From contig NC_079246.1 in assembly GCF_028009165.1 (NCBI RefSeq), positions 1,736,001-1,800,000 on the forward strand: a DNA stretch of 64,000 bases, written 5' to 3'. Below are positions 1 to 12,273 of the stretch, in pieces. The stretch is from Akanthomyces muscarius (Eukaryota > Ascomycota > Sordariomycetes > Hypocreales > Cordycipitaceae). The notes beneath the pieces are model-generated. The model saw nothing but the letters and a program-made list of their open reading frames with translations, was not told where the DNA came from and did not search any database. The stretch's first letter is position 1. The number at the start of each line of letters is the position of its first letter. The translations under genes were made by a program, and so were the position numbers.

Positions 1-249
1 CATCTCGACACATACATAGCGCCCGCTGTTACTCGATGACGATTTGATTCCGCCCGCCTATCAGCTGTCCGTGTTGAGACGACCCACTCGCGCCGTTGCA
101 CTCGCATCGACAGACAATAGGGTCTTCCAGACATTCGTGCTTTTTCTTGCGTGTTTTCGCTGTCGCACTGTCGCCGGAAACGCACAACAACCGCTCCTCA
201 GCCTACTCTAGCGCGCCGTCGATAATCCGCCACATTGTCTGCATCACAG

Positions 250-1760
250 GAAGCTGCAATAGGGCCTTCAGCCTCCCCGGAGTCAGCTGAGACTCGTGTG
301 CACCGCGTCGCCAGCCTCGAGAGCGCCGCCAAGGGAACGTCCTCCGCCGCCGACCACGACGTCGCCGAGCACTCGCCGCCCCCGCCGCAGTACCCCGTCT
401 CCGAGGCCTCGTCTTCGCCCCGGCCGCCGGCCTTTTCGTCGCTCTTTACATCGCTAGAGCTCCCAGAGCGACCCGTTCGCAAGTTTCATCCCGCCGTCGT
501 CTGCGAAGAAGCAACTGCATCGGGCTCTGTCGCAGCGCCGGCCTACTCGTCCAGCCTCGAAGAGTCTACACCCTTTGACCCCGACCAGGGCGCAGGACGA
601 GCGTTTCAGGACCCTGTTCAGGAGACCAAACGCGCTCTCCCCAACGATACTAAGGCCGATTCTAGCGGCAAAGACGACGACGCAGAACCGCCGCCGGCGT
701 ATACCGAAGGAGATAGCCCGCTTCAATCCTTTACATTTCTAATGGCTGCCGCCGGAGGAACGTCGAGTATTATTACTCAGGTCCAGCAGGGTGGACCCCC
801 CATCAACGCCATTGGAGATGTGGGCGCCGATGAGACTATTGTGATGGACCTTCGGTAAGTCTTATATAAATACAATTCTAGTTTTTTCTAACAGACTACA
901 GTGGTACCAGATTTGTACTATCCAGAGATGAGCTGCTCACGCTCCCCGAGTTTGTGCTGCTGTCTCTTTTCCCCAATGGTCTATTCCCAGAAGGCCACAT
1001 GGGTGGCCCCAACGACGATGCGGTGCAAGTCGATGTATGACATCCCCTTTCTCATGAAGTCCTGTCGAATGCTAACCCAGGCACAGTATGACCCTGTGTC
1101 TCTTCAATACATGCTCGACTTCTTCCGTGATGTTGCGCAGTCGATACCCATGGACTCGGAGGGCGCTTCAAACGACGGCGACTCGCACGGGCTGGACTCC
1201 CGCGATGACGCGTCTAAGCGAGCCGGTATCATTGTTCTCAGAGAAGATCTTGATTTCTATGTCATTCCTCCTAAAGCGGACATAACAAAAGCGGATATGA
1301 TCAAGGTCAAGAGAGCTGCCGCGCAAGCCCTCCAGAAGCAAGACGGCATCTTTTCCGGCCTGAAGCGCAGTGACGAGCCTGGAACCACCGAGGCACATCT
1401 TATTGAGATGCTGACTGCTGGGTACGCACCAATCGCCATTTGAACGTGACTAGAACATGCTAACCCTTCTGCAGTGGTTTCAACCACGACGACTGCTGGG
1501 GCCACCGAGCCGGCGAGCCCAACAAGGCCGTCATTTGTAGCCTGGCGCTGACCCGGCTGAGAAGCGACATCCGCGGCAGCGACCTGGGCAACAATGCGAT
1601 GGGTATGGCGCAGAAGCTCCTGCTGTTTTGGCGCAAGCCCGCGCGACGATGCTGGTGGGAGGGCATTGAGCTCGACAATGTCGACGGCGTCCAGGGTCAG
1701 CTCAAGGTTTGGATCCGACGCGTATGGACGCTGGAGATGTCCGTGATTGGACTCCGCTGA
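250..1760 (+). CDS. WHI2: Whi2-like growth/stress regulator (BTB/POZ-type), 5' end incomplete
   Basis: Likely relative of yeast Whi2, which with the Psr phosphatases activates the general stress response and restrains TORC1. Joined exons are about 250-854, 902-1034, 1087-1421 and 1475-1760; the three introns (47, 52 and 53 nt) start GTAAGT, GTATGA and GTACGC, and all close in frame. The recognisable core spans the first joins: a PPPAYTEG/LMAAAGG block, then MDLRGTRFVLSRDELL, LPEFVLLSLFPNGLFPEGHMGG and VDYDPVSLQYMLDFFR, as in fungal Whi2-type proteins. The N-terminal 200 residues are Pro/Ser/Ala-rich and probably disordered. No ATG lies in frame before position 742, and an acceptor-like CAG sits at 247-249, so the start codon is probably in an exon left of the window; 250 is only the inferred acceptor edge. 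Family call is confident, 5' end is not. Confidence 0.8.
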
Positions 1761-2338
1761 GGGGGTACTCTTTTGAACAAGAAAAAAATGGGCTGCAAAG
1801 ATACCATGGATCGACTCGGGAGAAAGTAACTAGGGAGTATTACACATGCTGGCGTCAGGGTACAATCGTTTGTTTTTCTTTTTTCTGTCGTTTCTTACAT
1901 GTCGAGTTTTCTTAATACGGTGTGTAGCAACTTCTACATGCTTCGTCTTGTTTCAATGCGGGCTTTTGACTATGGCTCGGGGAGTACAGCAAGTTTCACC
2001 AACACTATAAGTAGCATAAACAGATGGGTTAAAAAAGTCAATAGGAAGTCCAAATTAAAATGACTAGATTGTCCTTCTCTGCACTGTTGGCGAAACAAAC
2101 GTTTATTAATTACGAAACTCGGAGTAGCATTGCAACGGCGTATAGCTCAAGTGGTTCCACTCTCCACCTCCTAACGTGAAGCTTCTCCAACTACGGATAA
2201 CAACACCATCATCACCAGTATCCTTTGAGAGCACTCAGAAGCCGCCAAGAAGCACTAGACACAATCGCGTTCCCCCAATGACTCGATAACTCAAGACAGT
2301 GACTTCTGAAATCCACCGCCTCGGACGCCAACGCCGCC
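1761..2338. other. intergenic, tandem genes
   Basis: Gap of 578 nt holding the 3' trailer of the Whi2-like gene and the upstream region of GPI18. It is AT-rich around 1960-2110. I see no credible coding exon or RNA gene. Confidence 0.5.
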
Positions 2339-3769
2339 ATGGCACCCAAGTCCGCCGCGCCAGTAGCAGCAGCAGCAGCAGCGCGCTCCTCCTCGCTACC
2401 CGCGGCGCTTCCCACCCTCACATGTGCCTTTATCGCCTGGAAGGCCCTTATCCTGCTGCTATCCCTCGGCGCCCTCGTCGGACCCGACTACGACACGTCT
2501 ACCTCGCTTTTATTTTCACTCCTCCGCTCCTCCTCCTCCTCCTCCTCCTCCTCCTCCCCTCCCTCCAGCCTCGGCGCCACGCTCGCCGCTCGCCTCACCC
2601 GCTGGGACGCCATCTACTTTGTGCACGGCGCCCGCGCCGGCTACGTCTACGAGCAGGAGTGGGCGTTCAGCCCGACCCTCGCGCTGGCGCTGCGCTGGGT
2701 CGCGGGCCGCACCCGCGTGCTCCTGGCCATTCCCGCCGGCGAGGGAGAGCACCTGGAAGCCCTCGCGGGGGTCGCGCTCGCGCACGCGTCGCACGGCGTC
2801 GCTGTGTTTGCGGTGTACCGCCTGACTTTGCTGCTGAGCGGTAGTAACAAGCGGCTCGCGCTCCTCGCGGGCCTGCTGTGCGTCGTCTCCCCCGCCGGCG
2901 TGTTCCTCTCGGCGCCGTACGCGGAGGCGCCGTTTAGCGCGCTGTCGTTTGTGGCCGTCTGGGCCCTCGCGGCGGGCTACCAGCGCGCGCGGGGATCGCT
3001 GGCGCGCAGCCTGGCGGTGCTCGTGGCGGGCGCGGTGCTGGGCCTGGCGACGGCGATCCGCAGCAACGGGCTCGCGAGCGGCCTGCTCTTCGCGGTCGAG
3101 GCCCTGCAGGCGGCGGGTGCGTTTGTGCAGACGCCGGGCGTCGCTCCGGTGGTCGCCGCGGGAGCGGCGGCCGCGGGCGGCATCTTGGTGGCTCTGGGGA
3201 GCGTCATCCCGCAGTATGTTGCCTATAGCATCTACTGTGCCGGACCAGAGGGCCTTCTACGGCCGCCCTGGTGTGACAAGACGGTGCCGAGCATCTACAG
3301 CTACGTCCAAGACGTCTATTGGTAAGTTCATCTTAACATGGTGGCTTTGGTTTCTTCGTTACTTATATATGCTGCGACGATTAGGAACGTCGGCTTCCTC
3401 CGCTACTGGACCCCCAACCAGATCCCGCTCTTCATCCTCGCCGCGCCGGTCCTGACGCTGCTCCTCGTCTCCGGGTACCAGATGCTGCGCAACCCCGCCA
3501 GGGTCATGGCGTCCGCGGCGGCGGACCACCGCGTGCTCGTGCAGACGCTCGCCGCCAGCCAGGCCGTCGTCGCGCTCCTCGCGCTCACGAGCTACCACGT
3601 GCAGGTCATCTCGCGGCTGGCGTCGGGCTATGTCGTGTGGTACTGGTGGATCGCGGCATGCCTGGTGGACAAGTCGAGCCGGAGTACGGGACGGGCAGCC
3701 GTCATCTTCATGGTCATGTATGGTGGCATACAGGCTGTGCTGTTTTCTTCGTTTTTACCACCCGCGTAA
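2339..3769 (+). CDS. GPI18: GPI mannosyltransferase 2 (PIG-V/Gpi18)
   Basis: ER membrane enzyme that adds the second mannose to the growing GPI anchor, using dolichol-phosphate mannose. Two exons, 2339-3321 and 3385-3769, give 455 residues; the 63-nt intron starts GTAAGT, ends TTAG and splits the Trp codon of VYW. The family signature RLTRWDAIYF is present with R88-W89-D90 in the first lumenal loop, followed by many hydrophobic segments, an APYAEAPF motif and a C-terminal half beginning NVGFLRYWTPNQIPLF, as in Pig-V. Start is the ATG in GCCGCCATGGC context. A run of ten Ser codons (TCC repeat) lies just before the RWD motif. Length fits the family (about 430-500). Confidence 0.93.
2528..2557 (+). 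repeat. (TCC)10 microsatellite in GPI18
   Basis: Ten perfect TCC copies encode Ser64-Ser73 in the first lumenal loop of Gpi18, shortly before the catalytic RWD motif. It is in frame, so length changes in threes would be tolerated. Confidence 0.95.
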
Positions 3770-3975
3770 ACAGGGTACAGACGAGGCTGAGAATCGGCTG
3801 AAAAGGAATGTAATTTATATCAACTCGCTATATATCCCAAACTTCATTACACGTAGCCATCTATATGTATTATGGCTGTGTGTATCCAAAATCGTGTACT
3901 GAACATTGATTCTAATTTTGCGCAATGCTCTTGACAGTTAAACCAATCTGTAGCCCTGTATCTTGATGACGACCT

Positions 3976-6900
3976 TTAGTACTCGTCCTCTGAGTCGCTC
4001 TGGTCACCGATACGGATTGCGCGCCACCTCCGGTCCGTAAGGTCCTGCGCTGCCGTGCCCTCGCTCTCCGGGTCGACGTAGCCGCTGCCTCCCGCAATGC
4101 TCAGCGCCACGGGCAGGAACACAAGCGCATGCAGGGCCGCAAAGACGACGAGCGAAAGCCACACGCGGAAATAGTAAATCTCAAAAATCTTGGAGCGCGT
4201 AAAGGCCAGGACAAAGACGCCAAGCAGCTTGGTAACGGTAATGCCGGAAAAGACGGAGCCGCCAACGTTAACAAGCGCCGTCCAGGCGCGTGCATCCTTG
4301 CCCCGTAGGGCGTTGGTGTTGCTTTCGAGCACGGTTCGCGAGGGGAACATGAAGGCGCGCGCAATGTGGGCGCAAAACTCCACCGAGATGCCGACGCAGA
4401 TGATGAGGTTGACGAGGGAGACGGCGTTGAGCGACACGCCAAAGATGGCCATGGCGCCCATGATGTCCACGACGCTCATAATGACGGTCACGGACACGAC
4501 GGCGGCCGTGGCGACGGAGCCGAGCAGGACCGAAGCAACGACAAATATGATGCCGACGGCTGCGGACAAGAGACCGGCGGTGAGGGGGATAATGGTGAGG
4601 TACTGGTCAAAGAAGATGTAAAACACGCTGTAAGGGAACACGTCGGCGCCTGTTCGCTCAGAAATATCGGACGCGATGCGGCGTGCGGATGAATAGGCGT
4701 TGATAAAGTCTTTCTGGCTGCGAAGTGGTGTGTGCGATGTTCTGAAGTGACTGGCTTTGATGCCAGTGGCAGCTTGGTCGAGTACCACGGCTTGTCCATA
4801 GGCAGCCTTGCCTCCAAGCGGGCACTCCTCGTCGGCGTCGCTCTTCAAGAACTTGTCGAGATAGCTCAAAAATTCGCCGTCCTCGGGCATGCCAGAAAGA
4901 CTAATATTCCAGGCAGGGTCTCTGTCCGCAAAGCAGGCAGACTGGCCCTTTTTGCAGCACGCCTCGTAGGCCGGGTTCAGCCACAAGAAGAAGTCGTCGA
5001 TCCAGCTTGCAGTGGGGGAGGCAATGTACGACACATTGGGTCTACGCCTCTCCATTTCCAGGGTGTTTGTCATCGAGAGCTGCTGGCAAGATGTGAAGCG
5101 TGAGCACAGCTGTTGCTGCTCAGTTCTCTGCGCGACATTCTCTCTTGCGACAAAGTACACAGGGGGCCCGACGCCAAAGTAGGCGTACATGTCGTTAAAG
5201 TACGGGATCAAATAGGATCCATCAGGAATGGCAACCCTCTGGTCAAGGCCGATTTCCATGGTGGGTAGCAACGCTATCGCAGCAGCAAACATGCCAAGGA
5301 ATATCGTAATGATAATGACCTTGGCTTTTCTGGCAAGAATGGCAGTGGAGTAAGTGTTTTTAATAAACACTTGCAACATGCTTTCTTCGTCAATGTCTGA
5401 CGCCCGGCCGGTAGTGTACCCGTTGCCAGAGCTCAGGTGTACTCTAGCCGTCTTGACTTGCCACCATGGCCACAGCTCGCAGCGATAGTCCTCAACACGC
5501 AGCTGGTTAAGTGTCAGGAAAGACACAAACATGGTCATTTGCAAGATGGCATTGACCAACACAGCGCCAGCAGCGTATGCAGCAAAGTTGCGAACAGCAG
5601 GCATGCCGACAGCGGCTCCAAGTGCGAAAGCCACTGTTTCCGTCAGAGCAGAGAACAAGATGGAAGGGCCCATTCTGCCGAGAGCTCGGGCGACACGCTC
5701 TTCAACCATCTGGTCAGGGCAGCTCAAGTTCACTCTATCCAACTCGTGGACAATGAGGAAAATGTTGTCAACGCCTACTGCCAACACGATAAAGGGAATT
5801 ACTTCGACAATAATCAGAGTGGCCTTTAATCCGACCCAGGAAAAGAAGCCGATAGAGGCGCAGATGGACATGAGCACAATAATAATGCCGACTAGTCCGA
5901 GGGTAACCTTTGATTCGACCAGGAGCACCGCAGGGTTGCGGAAGATGTGCTTCAAAGGCATGCCTAGGGCCAAGCAGGCATAGATGAACATGACGACATA
6001 ACTGATGACGACAATCTTGGCATCAGTGTTGGTAGACTTGTTGAGTTCCTGTTCAAGACTGATTTCAGTGTTGAAAGAGAGACGAAGGCCACGTTCGACA
6101 GCCTCTTTTTGCACTTCAAGAAGCTTGTCGCGGAGGGTGTTCTCCCAATCAACGGCGTGAGCAAATTCAGCGGTGCCTCCAGGAGAGTTGTTGACTACCC
6201 AGGTGACTGTAATTGCCTTGGCTTCCGCAAAATCGGAATCATAGCCGCCCAAAATCATCTCGGGTTCGATGGGCTGCCCAAACTCGGGACGACATTCAAC
6301 AGGGCTCTTTGCGCAGGCGCGGAGCTCATCCTGCCAAGTATTGCGTCCAAATCCACCCTTGGCCTCCCAGTACGCCGACACAGATTGAACCACGCATGCG
6401 TCGTTTGTCGGCTTGAAACAGAGATCCCGAAGATACTTGCCATAGGTAGGGCTTTCGAGATTCTGAATGCTTCTCTCAACGCCAACCCACCACTGAAGAG
6501 TCTCGTAGCTGAGAACAGGGGAGGGTCCATTTGTGATTGTGTCGTTGACAAGAAAAGCCTGCTCGGCACGGTAGAATGGTCCAAAGTTGTCATCGAAGTA
6601 GGCCTTTTCTTGCGCCGCGGCAGAGGATGGGCTGACCCAAAGTCGCGCAGGTTCCTTTTCCAGGTCAAAGTGGACCCAGCCAGCGCTCAGTATCGCCACA
6701 ACAACGAGGCAAATGGTGATGGTTATAGCAGGCGCGCTTGCAGCGGTCAGCCCAAGCTGGTAAAAGGCCTTGTCGCACCGGTCGTTGAGCCAGTATCGTT
6801 TTACAGGGCGATCGCGCATCGCTTCAGATTGAACAGGGCCGCCTTCGTCTTCATCATCGCTATGAGAAGCCTCGTGCAGAAGCCTGGTTCGCTCAGCTCG

Positions 6901-7834
6901 TCTCTTGGCAAACTTTCTCCATGCCACATGGCCGGACAAGAGGGCAGCAAGAGCAAAGAGCAGCACACTGTAAGTGAAGATGGAGGCAAAGGAAACGCAC
7001 GGTAGCGCGCCGACTCGGCATGAACGGTTCTCCTTGACTTCGGGAAGATCGGGGCAAACTTCAGGGCAGTCGACACAGACACAGCGATAGGCCGGGTCTT
7101 CGTCATTGCACTTTTTGGGCTTCATGTCCAGGGGTCCCATTGCCGGGTCGTCATAGGTCCGTGGAAAGTTTATCTGGAATGGGGATCCGGCAAAGGGCTT
7201 CTTGTCTCCGAGGAACTTGAGGAAAGCTTTGTACTCCTTTGCGCCGCCTCCGATGAGGTTCATGGCCCTTGAGTTGGCGCCGCCAAATTTGACTTCCTTA
7301 CAGCTGTCGTAGAAGCCAGCGCCGTATTCGTCTGAGACCAGGTGATCGAGCTCGGTAACCAGCAGCTTGTCTCCCTTTTCGGCGGCACTGGTGATGTTGA
7401 CGAAGAGAGACTGGTCCGGAGAGCAAGTAAACTTGCAGAACGTATTGAAGAAGTTGTGTTTGCATGCCGGGCACGATCCGATCAGAGTGTTGGGGGTGCC
7501 GAGTTCGGATTTGAGAGCTTTCACCTACGATTCGTTAGATTTGCAGAACTGTCGCATTAAAGCTCGGCTTGACGCATACCTGTGGTAGGGTACAGCAGAC
7601 TGGTCCCTCGCGCCATTCCTCACCGCAGAGGTCGACTAGCTCGCTGCGAAGCTCAGCCTCGGGGTCCTGGGCGAGGCCATTATCAACACAAGGCAGCTCC
7701 TTTCCAAAGAAGCTCTGCTTTCCGCATTGTCCGCGGAATGCGCATCGTCCCTGTTCGTGCTTTGGAGTATAGTCCTGGGCGCTGACTAGCGCAGCGCCGA
7801 TGGCGACGACTGCAGTGACAGCGTGATGACGCAT
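3976..7834 (-). CDS. NCR1: NPC1-type sterol transporter (Niemann-Pick C1/Ncr1)
   Basis: Vacuolar/lysosomal membrane protein that moves sterols and sphingolipid precursors out of the lumen. Exons 7834-7580 and 7524-3976 give 1267 residues, close to the family length (1170-1280); the 55-nt intron starts GTATGC, ends TAG and is phase 0. Residues 1-19 are a signal peptide ending in VSAQ, followed by the Cys-rich lumenal domain (GRCAFRGQCG, PVCCTLPQ, SCPACKHNF, FCKFTCSPDQS). The sterol-sensing domain lies at about 595-755 (VVISYVVMFIYAC, VEVIPFIVLAVGVDNIFL), a Cys-containing lumenal loop follows, and a second RND-type membrane block ends near residue 1235. The tail is acidic (QSDSEDEY). It converges with GPI18, the two stop codons being about 200 nt apart. 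Confidence 0.96.
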
Positions 7835-9189
7835 TGCAGATCGGCCGAGCGCTCGGGGGCGCGGCGAGTGTGTAGAAGCTGCAGCCAGCTGCAGTTCAAA
7901 GATTCTGGGTAAACGAGGCGCCAAACGAAAATCGAATAACGCTTTCAAGTTGTGATGGCGATGCTTGGGGAAGAAACAAAAGGGTGGAGGGACGCTTTGG
8001 GAGCTTGAGTGTATTGTCGGCGGCGAGACCTGCAGTAGCTTAGCGTCAAGGCCAGGCGTCGCATGACGAGCTTCCCCAATGCGTTTCCGGTGTGGGGCCT
8101 GCTGCCTTGCCTTGTCAGGTACAGAGCTTTCCCGTTTGCGAGGCTGATTCTTTTTATTTGAAAAGTCAAGACCGAATATTCTTGTTCGAAAAATTATGAG
8201 CTTGACACAAAGCGCTGATGGACCAAGTGCCCTTGCCTGTTTTTTTCTGGGGACTTGCGTGGCTTCACTGTAGAGAAAATAGTTGCGCAAAAGACGACGC
8301 CACCTCCACGATCAACCCGGCCGGCAGCCCGCAACAAGGTACCTATCTCACAATAGGTACCTACACTCACTGTACCGTACCTACCTAGGTACCTACCGCT
8401 ACACGCAGCCTGACGTAATGCATCTCATCACCACCGGATACCTGCAGCGCACGCAGATGGGCGCTATGGTTCTCATATTTGTCTTTGCAGCAGCGTATTA
8501 CCCTGTAAACAGCTTATCAGAACCGTTTGCCTAAGTACCTACCTCCACGCTTTGTCTTGGCTGCCTCACAGTTATGTCGCTGCACATCAGCCTCCAGCAA
8601 TCGTACGCGTCTCTTGACACTACACCAAGTACTAGCTGCATTTCGGTGAAACAGCAATTACAGTCTCTATTGCCCCGACGCCACACCTCACCGAGCTGTC
8701 TACTCGGGCACTTGTGTATCCGTGTAGTGCCTGCATTTCGTGTCGTGTTGCTCGCACACCCACAACGCAGACTTCAAAAGGAACATCTAAAATCTCTACT
8801 TACCACTCGACTCGAGAAAAAACATCGATCTCTACAGATTTTCACGTCTGTCGTAATCGCATCGACCTTCGTAGTGCCTTCGGGTCCAACTGCCCCGCAC
8901 GTGATTTTTTTTGAATTCAGCATCGTGGCGCCGCTGCGGCGCTACCAGTTATGCTTCATCGGTTCTGCATGCCTTGCTTGCCGGTCTAACTTGCTCAAAT
9001 ATCCAAGAGAAAGTACTAAATATAATGCATCCGCTTCCCCCGACTCGCCTCCCTTTACTTTCCCTTGATATATTCTGGCTTCATCTTCCTCGGCCTCTCT
9101 AGCTTTTCCAGCTGCTTCTGGTCCTCCTCGGCTTCCTCAACCCGGCTCACAATCACACTCACAACATCCAACTTGGATAATAAACAAAA
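7835..9189. other. divergent intergenic region NCR1 / CUE2-like
   Basis: A 1.36-kb gap serving as upstream region of both flanking genes. It contains a GGTACCTA repeat cluster (8338-8397), another copy near 8534, and pyrimidine-rich DNA just before the 9190 start codon. An ATG-initiated 164-codon frame at 8574-9068 has no recognisable domain and is Ser/Leu/His-biased, so I do not call it. Confidence 0.5.
8338..8397. repeat. GGTACCTAC-type palindromic repeat cluster
   Basis: Three copies of the palindromic core AGGTACCT/GGTACCTA within 60 nt, one inside CCTACCTAGGTACCTACC. The same unit recurs in other intergenic gaps of this window (19773, 20004, 20131, 43561). Confidence 0.8.
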
Positions 9190-10925
9190 ATGGCTCCATT
9201 CGAGCGCAACGAACCCTTTATAGCAGAGCTTGTGGTCAGTTAATCCCCATAAGTCCTTGCTTCAAATGACGTAGTGCCTGCTAACGCGTTCTCGCGTTTG
9301 TAGGAGTCTTTTAGAGCTCTGCTAGACGAGTCTGTCGTTACAGCTATAGCAAGTGACTATGAGCTGTACCAAAAATCAGGGTTTGCCGCCGCTACCAAAG
9401 TCCTCCAAAGCCTGTCACAAGATGTTGTCGCTGAGGAAAACAGCGGCTTCAACCCTACAGGCGTTGCCGGCTTCAAAGACGGCGAGAGTCAAGATACGCA
9501 GACAGCCACGTCTGCGACCAGCAATAGCCAGCATGTATCTGGCGGTCAAGAGACAAACTCGACCAGCTCCGGGTCAACGTCTGACCCGGTTGACGTAACC
9601 TGGGTAGCACCACGGGTGACTTCATTCAACAACGATACCATCGCGGACAAGTTCCTGCAGCTGCATGCCATGTTTCCTGAGATGAAGGAATTTGACGTGA
9701 AATACGCGCTCAAAAAGTGCAACAACGACTTTCAGTCCGCGCTGGATCATCTGCTCAATATGCAGTACTTAGAGGAAACCGGACAACAGACCAGGGGCAT
9801 TGATGGATTTGCCCAGCTCGAGGAGCCCAGAAAGCAGCGGAAGGGTAAGGGCAAAGGGCGAAAACGAGAGCCGTCGGAAGACACAAAAAGCTCTGTCCCA
9901 GCAGAACTTATCCAAGAAGCCAAGGGTATGCTTGCAGGCTGTTACATTTCTCAAATCTCCCTGCTGACATGCATGCCGCCTCAGAGCAAGCAGACATTGG
10001 TTACATTGCAGAACGCTTCAATCTCACTTTTGATGCCGTCTCGGAGACATACTACGGCAATGACTGCTCATCACCAGCCACTGTGGTGGCTCTTCTCGAC
10101 CAGCGACTCTCACAGGACCCCGGCCTTGTCGACGACGCCACAACACAAGAAGCCGTCGGCCTCTTATTCCGCAAATACAAGCAAGTGCCTGAAAAGTACC
10201 TCAGGGCTATCATCAACGCGACCAGCTCCATTAAGCCATTTTCAGACGATCTCGCGCAACTCGTCAGCAAAAAGTTCGCTCGCACCAAGAGGAACAAGGG
10301 CCAGAAGATAATGCTCGACGGCGTCCTGACCCCCCTCGCTGAAGACGAGCTCGCAGGCTCGACAACCTCCAATGGGTCAAATTCACCTACTCGATCCGCG
10401 CACCGTCCCCTCTCCCCCAGCACGCCAGCCACCGCTGCCGCCGCCAGCAACTTTGCCGACGCTGTCAAGATTTCGCAGGCTCTTCACCAGGCGCGCCGCG
10501 AAGCCTCGGCCTCGGCCGCCCAGATGCAGCGCAAGGGCGGCTCGCACGGGCTCTACCGCCAGGCCGCCGGCTACTACACGGCGCAGGCGCGCGAGCACGC
10601 CCGCAGCGCAAAGGCAGCCACGTCCACGGCAGCCGATCTGCTGGTCGACGAGCAGAGCTACGGCTGTAGCATCGATCTACATGGCGTCTCGGTGCAGGAC
10701 GGCACCAGGATCGCGCTCCAGCGCGCGGCGGCGTGGTGGCAGCAGCTGGGCGAGTACAAGGCCCAGGAGGCCAAGACGCGCCCACTCGTCGTCATCACCG
10801 GCCTCGGCCGCCACAGTGCCGGTGGCGTCTCCCAGTTGAGAAGGGCGGTGGCCGCTGCTCTGATTCAAGACGGCTGGAAGGTAGAAGTGGGCACTGGAAA
10901 TTTTACAGTCAGTGGACGACGCTGA
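9190..10925 (+). CDS. CUE2: CUE- and SMR-domain protein, Cue2/N4BP2-like endonuclease
   Basis: Probable orthologue of yeast Cue2, the endonuclease that cuts mRNA at collided ribosomes in no-go decay. Exons 9190-9234, 9304-9925 and 9985-10925 give 535 residues with phases closing. An N-terminal helical region (about 12-60) is followed by a CUE domain at about 120-166 (LHAMFPEMKEFDVKYALKKC, the MFP motif, then LDHLL), a basic KGKGKGRKR linker, a further UBA-like helical segment (about 215-265), and a C-terminal SMR domain at 450-533. The SMR domain carries IDLHG (the DxH motif) and TGLGRHS (the GxG-HS motif), both expected of active SMR nucleases. No N4BP2-type kinase domain is present. The first exon is only 15 codons; the ATG follows an AACAAAA leader. 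Confidence 0.88.
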
Positions 10926-11335
10926 AATACCTCCTCTTCCTTTTCTCGGGGAATAACGACGATAATGATCATGATGTTTGCGAAAAGATAATAGGCAATG
11001 ATCTTACCGCCTTTTGCATATTTCAGCGGCATAGAACTTGGGTATATATTTTCCATTGCTAGTGGACGGCGCCGCGGCCTGATATGCTTTGGCACACGAT
11101 GTAGGATATGTTTGGAATTGTATTGGACAGCCGGTGGGCAACTTCGAAAGTATATATTTTGGCATTACAAGGGCGATGGGAGTTGGAAACTTCAAGGTCG
11201 AACAGACCACAATCTTTGTCTGGTGTATTTTGTTGGTATAAAAGCTTGGTCTATTTGAATGTCTATCAAATATGGGCAAAAAAAGTGTAAAAAGCAATCA
11301 AGACTTTTTCCCTTCCCGATTCCTCGCCTGAAATT
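10926..11335. other. convergent intergenic region
   Basis: Gap of 410 nt between the stop codons of the CUE/SMR gene and PEX11. It is AT-rich with several TATATATTTT-like tracts suited to polyadenylation on either strand. No gene seen. Confidence 0.5.
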
Positions 11336-12273
11336 CTATGCCAGAGCTCTACCACAACGCTCCCAGTGGCCCTTGAGCGTAATCAGAGACGTGACCGCCA
11401 TGGCAACGCCGACCTGGCCCGGGTGAAAGCTGGACCATCCGCAGATATTCGCCGGGATGACCATGTCCAGCGCATCATTGACCATTTTGAGCGTCAGCGC
11501 CGCGATTTGCGCATTTGTCTTTCTCGCCGCCTCCTCCTTGTCCTGCTTCCTCTTCCTCTCCGCCTGACGCTTCTTCTCCCTCTTCACCAATCCATCTTTC
11601 TCACTCCCGCCGCCGCCGCCGCCGCCGCCGCTCTTCTCATCCTCCGCCTCGGCGCCAAAATCGGCACTGGCCGGCACGGCGCGCTCCGCCAAGAGACGGA
11701 GGATCTTGACGCCGCTGCTCAGCACCATGGCCAGCAGCGCCGCGAACCAGCACATCTGCGCCTGCACGTTGAGCCGCCGCGTCTCGTCCGGGCCAAAGAC
11801 TGCGAGGCCGGGGATGCGTAGCATGTCCGGCAGGGTCGCCGTCTCGAGCAGGCCAAAGACGCCGAGCAGCGAGCCGGCCACCACGTCGAGCAGATCCTCG
11901 ATGCCTCTCGGGCCTGCGGTAGTGGCGGTGTACTGCGCGTAGCTGCCCTGAAAGGCGCGCAGGAACCAAAAGGTGCGCATGCTCCGGCGCGTCACGTTGA
12001 GCCAGTCCTGCAGCGAGACGAGCGTCAGCCGCGCGGCGAGGTGCTGGGCGGCGCTGCGCGAGGGCTGGGCGAGCGCGATGAGGCCAGTGTAGGAGGTGAA
12101 GATCATGCCAACGGCCTGGAGGAGGCGCATCAAGCGCTCAAGAGCGACTATTCGAAGAGAGAGAGCGAAAAAAGTCAGCGACGTTGGATCGGGCAGTGAA
12201 ATGTGGTGCTCAATGAGATGAACGTACATATATCCGCCCCAAGGGCGATGAACGTCTCAACAGTTCTGGCCAT
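11336..12273 (-). CDS. PEX11: peroxisome division protein Pex11 family
   Basis: Peroxisomal membrane protein that elongates and divides peroxisomes. Exons 12273-12228 and 12147-11336 give 285 residues; the 80-nt intron starts GTACGT, ends ATAG and restores ADIFALERLMRLLQ, a good match to the amphipathic start of Pex11 proteins. Downstream are RSMRTFWFLRAF, a hydrophobic stretch LLDVVAGSLLGVFGLLE, a central membrane segment (MCWFAALLAMVL), then a poly-Gly and Lys/Arg/Glu-rich loop and a C-terminal hydrophobic hairpin (QVGVAMAVTSLITL). The Gly tract (CGG repeat, 11607-11630) and charged loop resemble the longer fungal paralogues (Pex11B/C), so the exact paralogue is uncertain. Confidence 0.85.
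11607..11630 (-). repeat. (CCG)8 microsatellite in PEX11
   Basis: Eight CCG copies on the plus strand encode a poly-Gly tract in the charged internal loop of Pex11. Confidence 0.9.

Noticed and set aside
2137..2185. tRNA-like A box (TAGCTCAAGTGG) upstream of GPI18
   Set aside because: No matching acceptor stem, anticodon arm or separate B box follows, so it is a chance match or an unrecognisable fragment.
6109..7005. 298-codon open frame opposite NCR1
   Set aside because: It mirrors the conserved NPC1 coding sequence on the other strand and has no domain of its own.
8574..9068. 164-codon ATG-started frame between NCR1 and the CUE/SMR gene
   Set aside because: No domain, composition expected of translated promoter DNA, ends just before the leader of the next gene.
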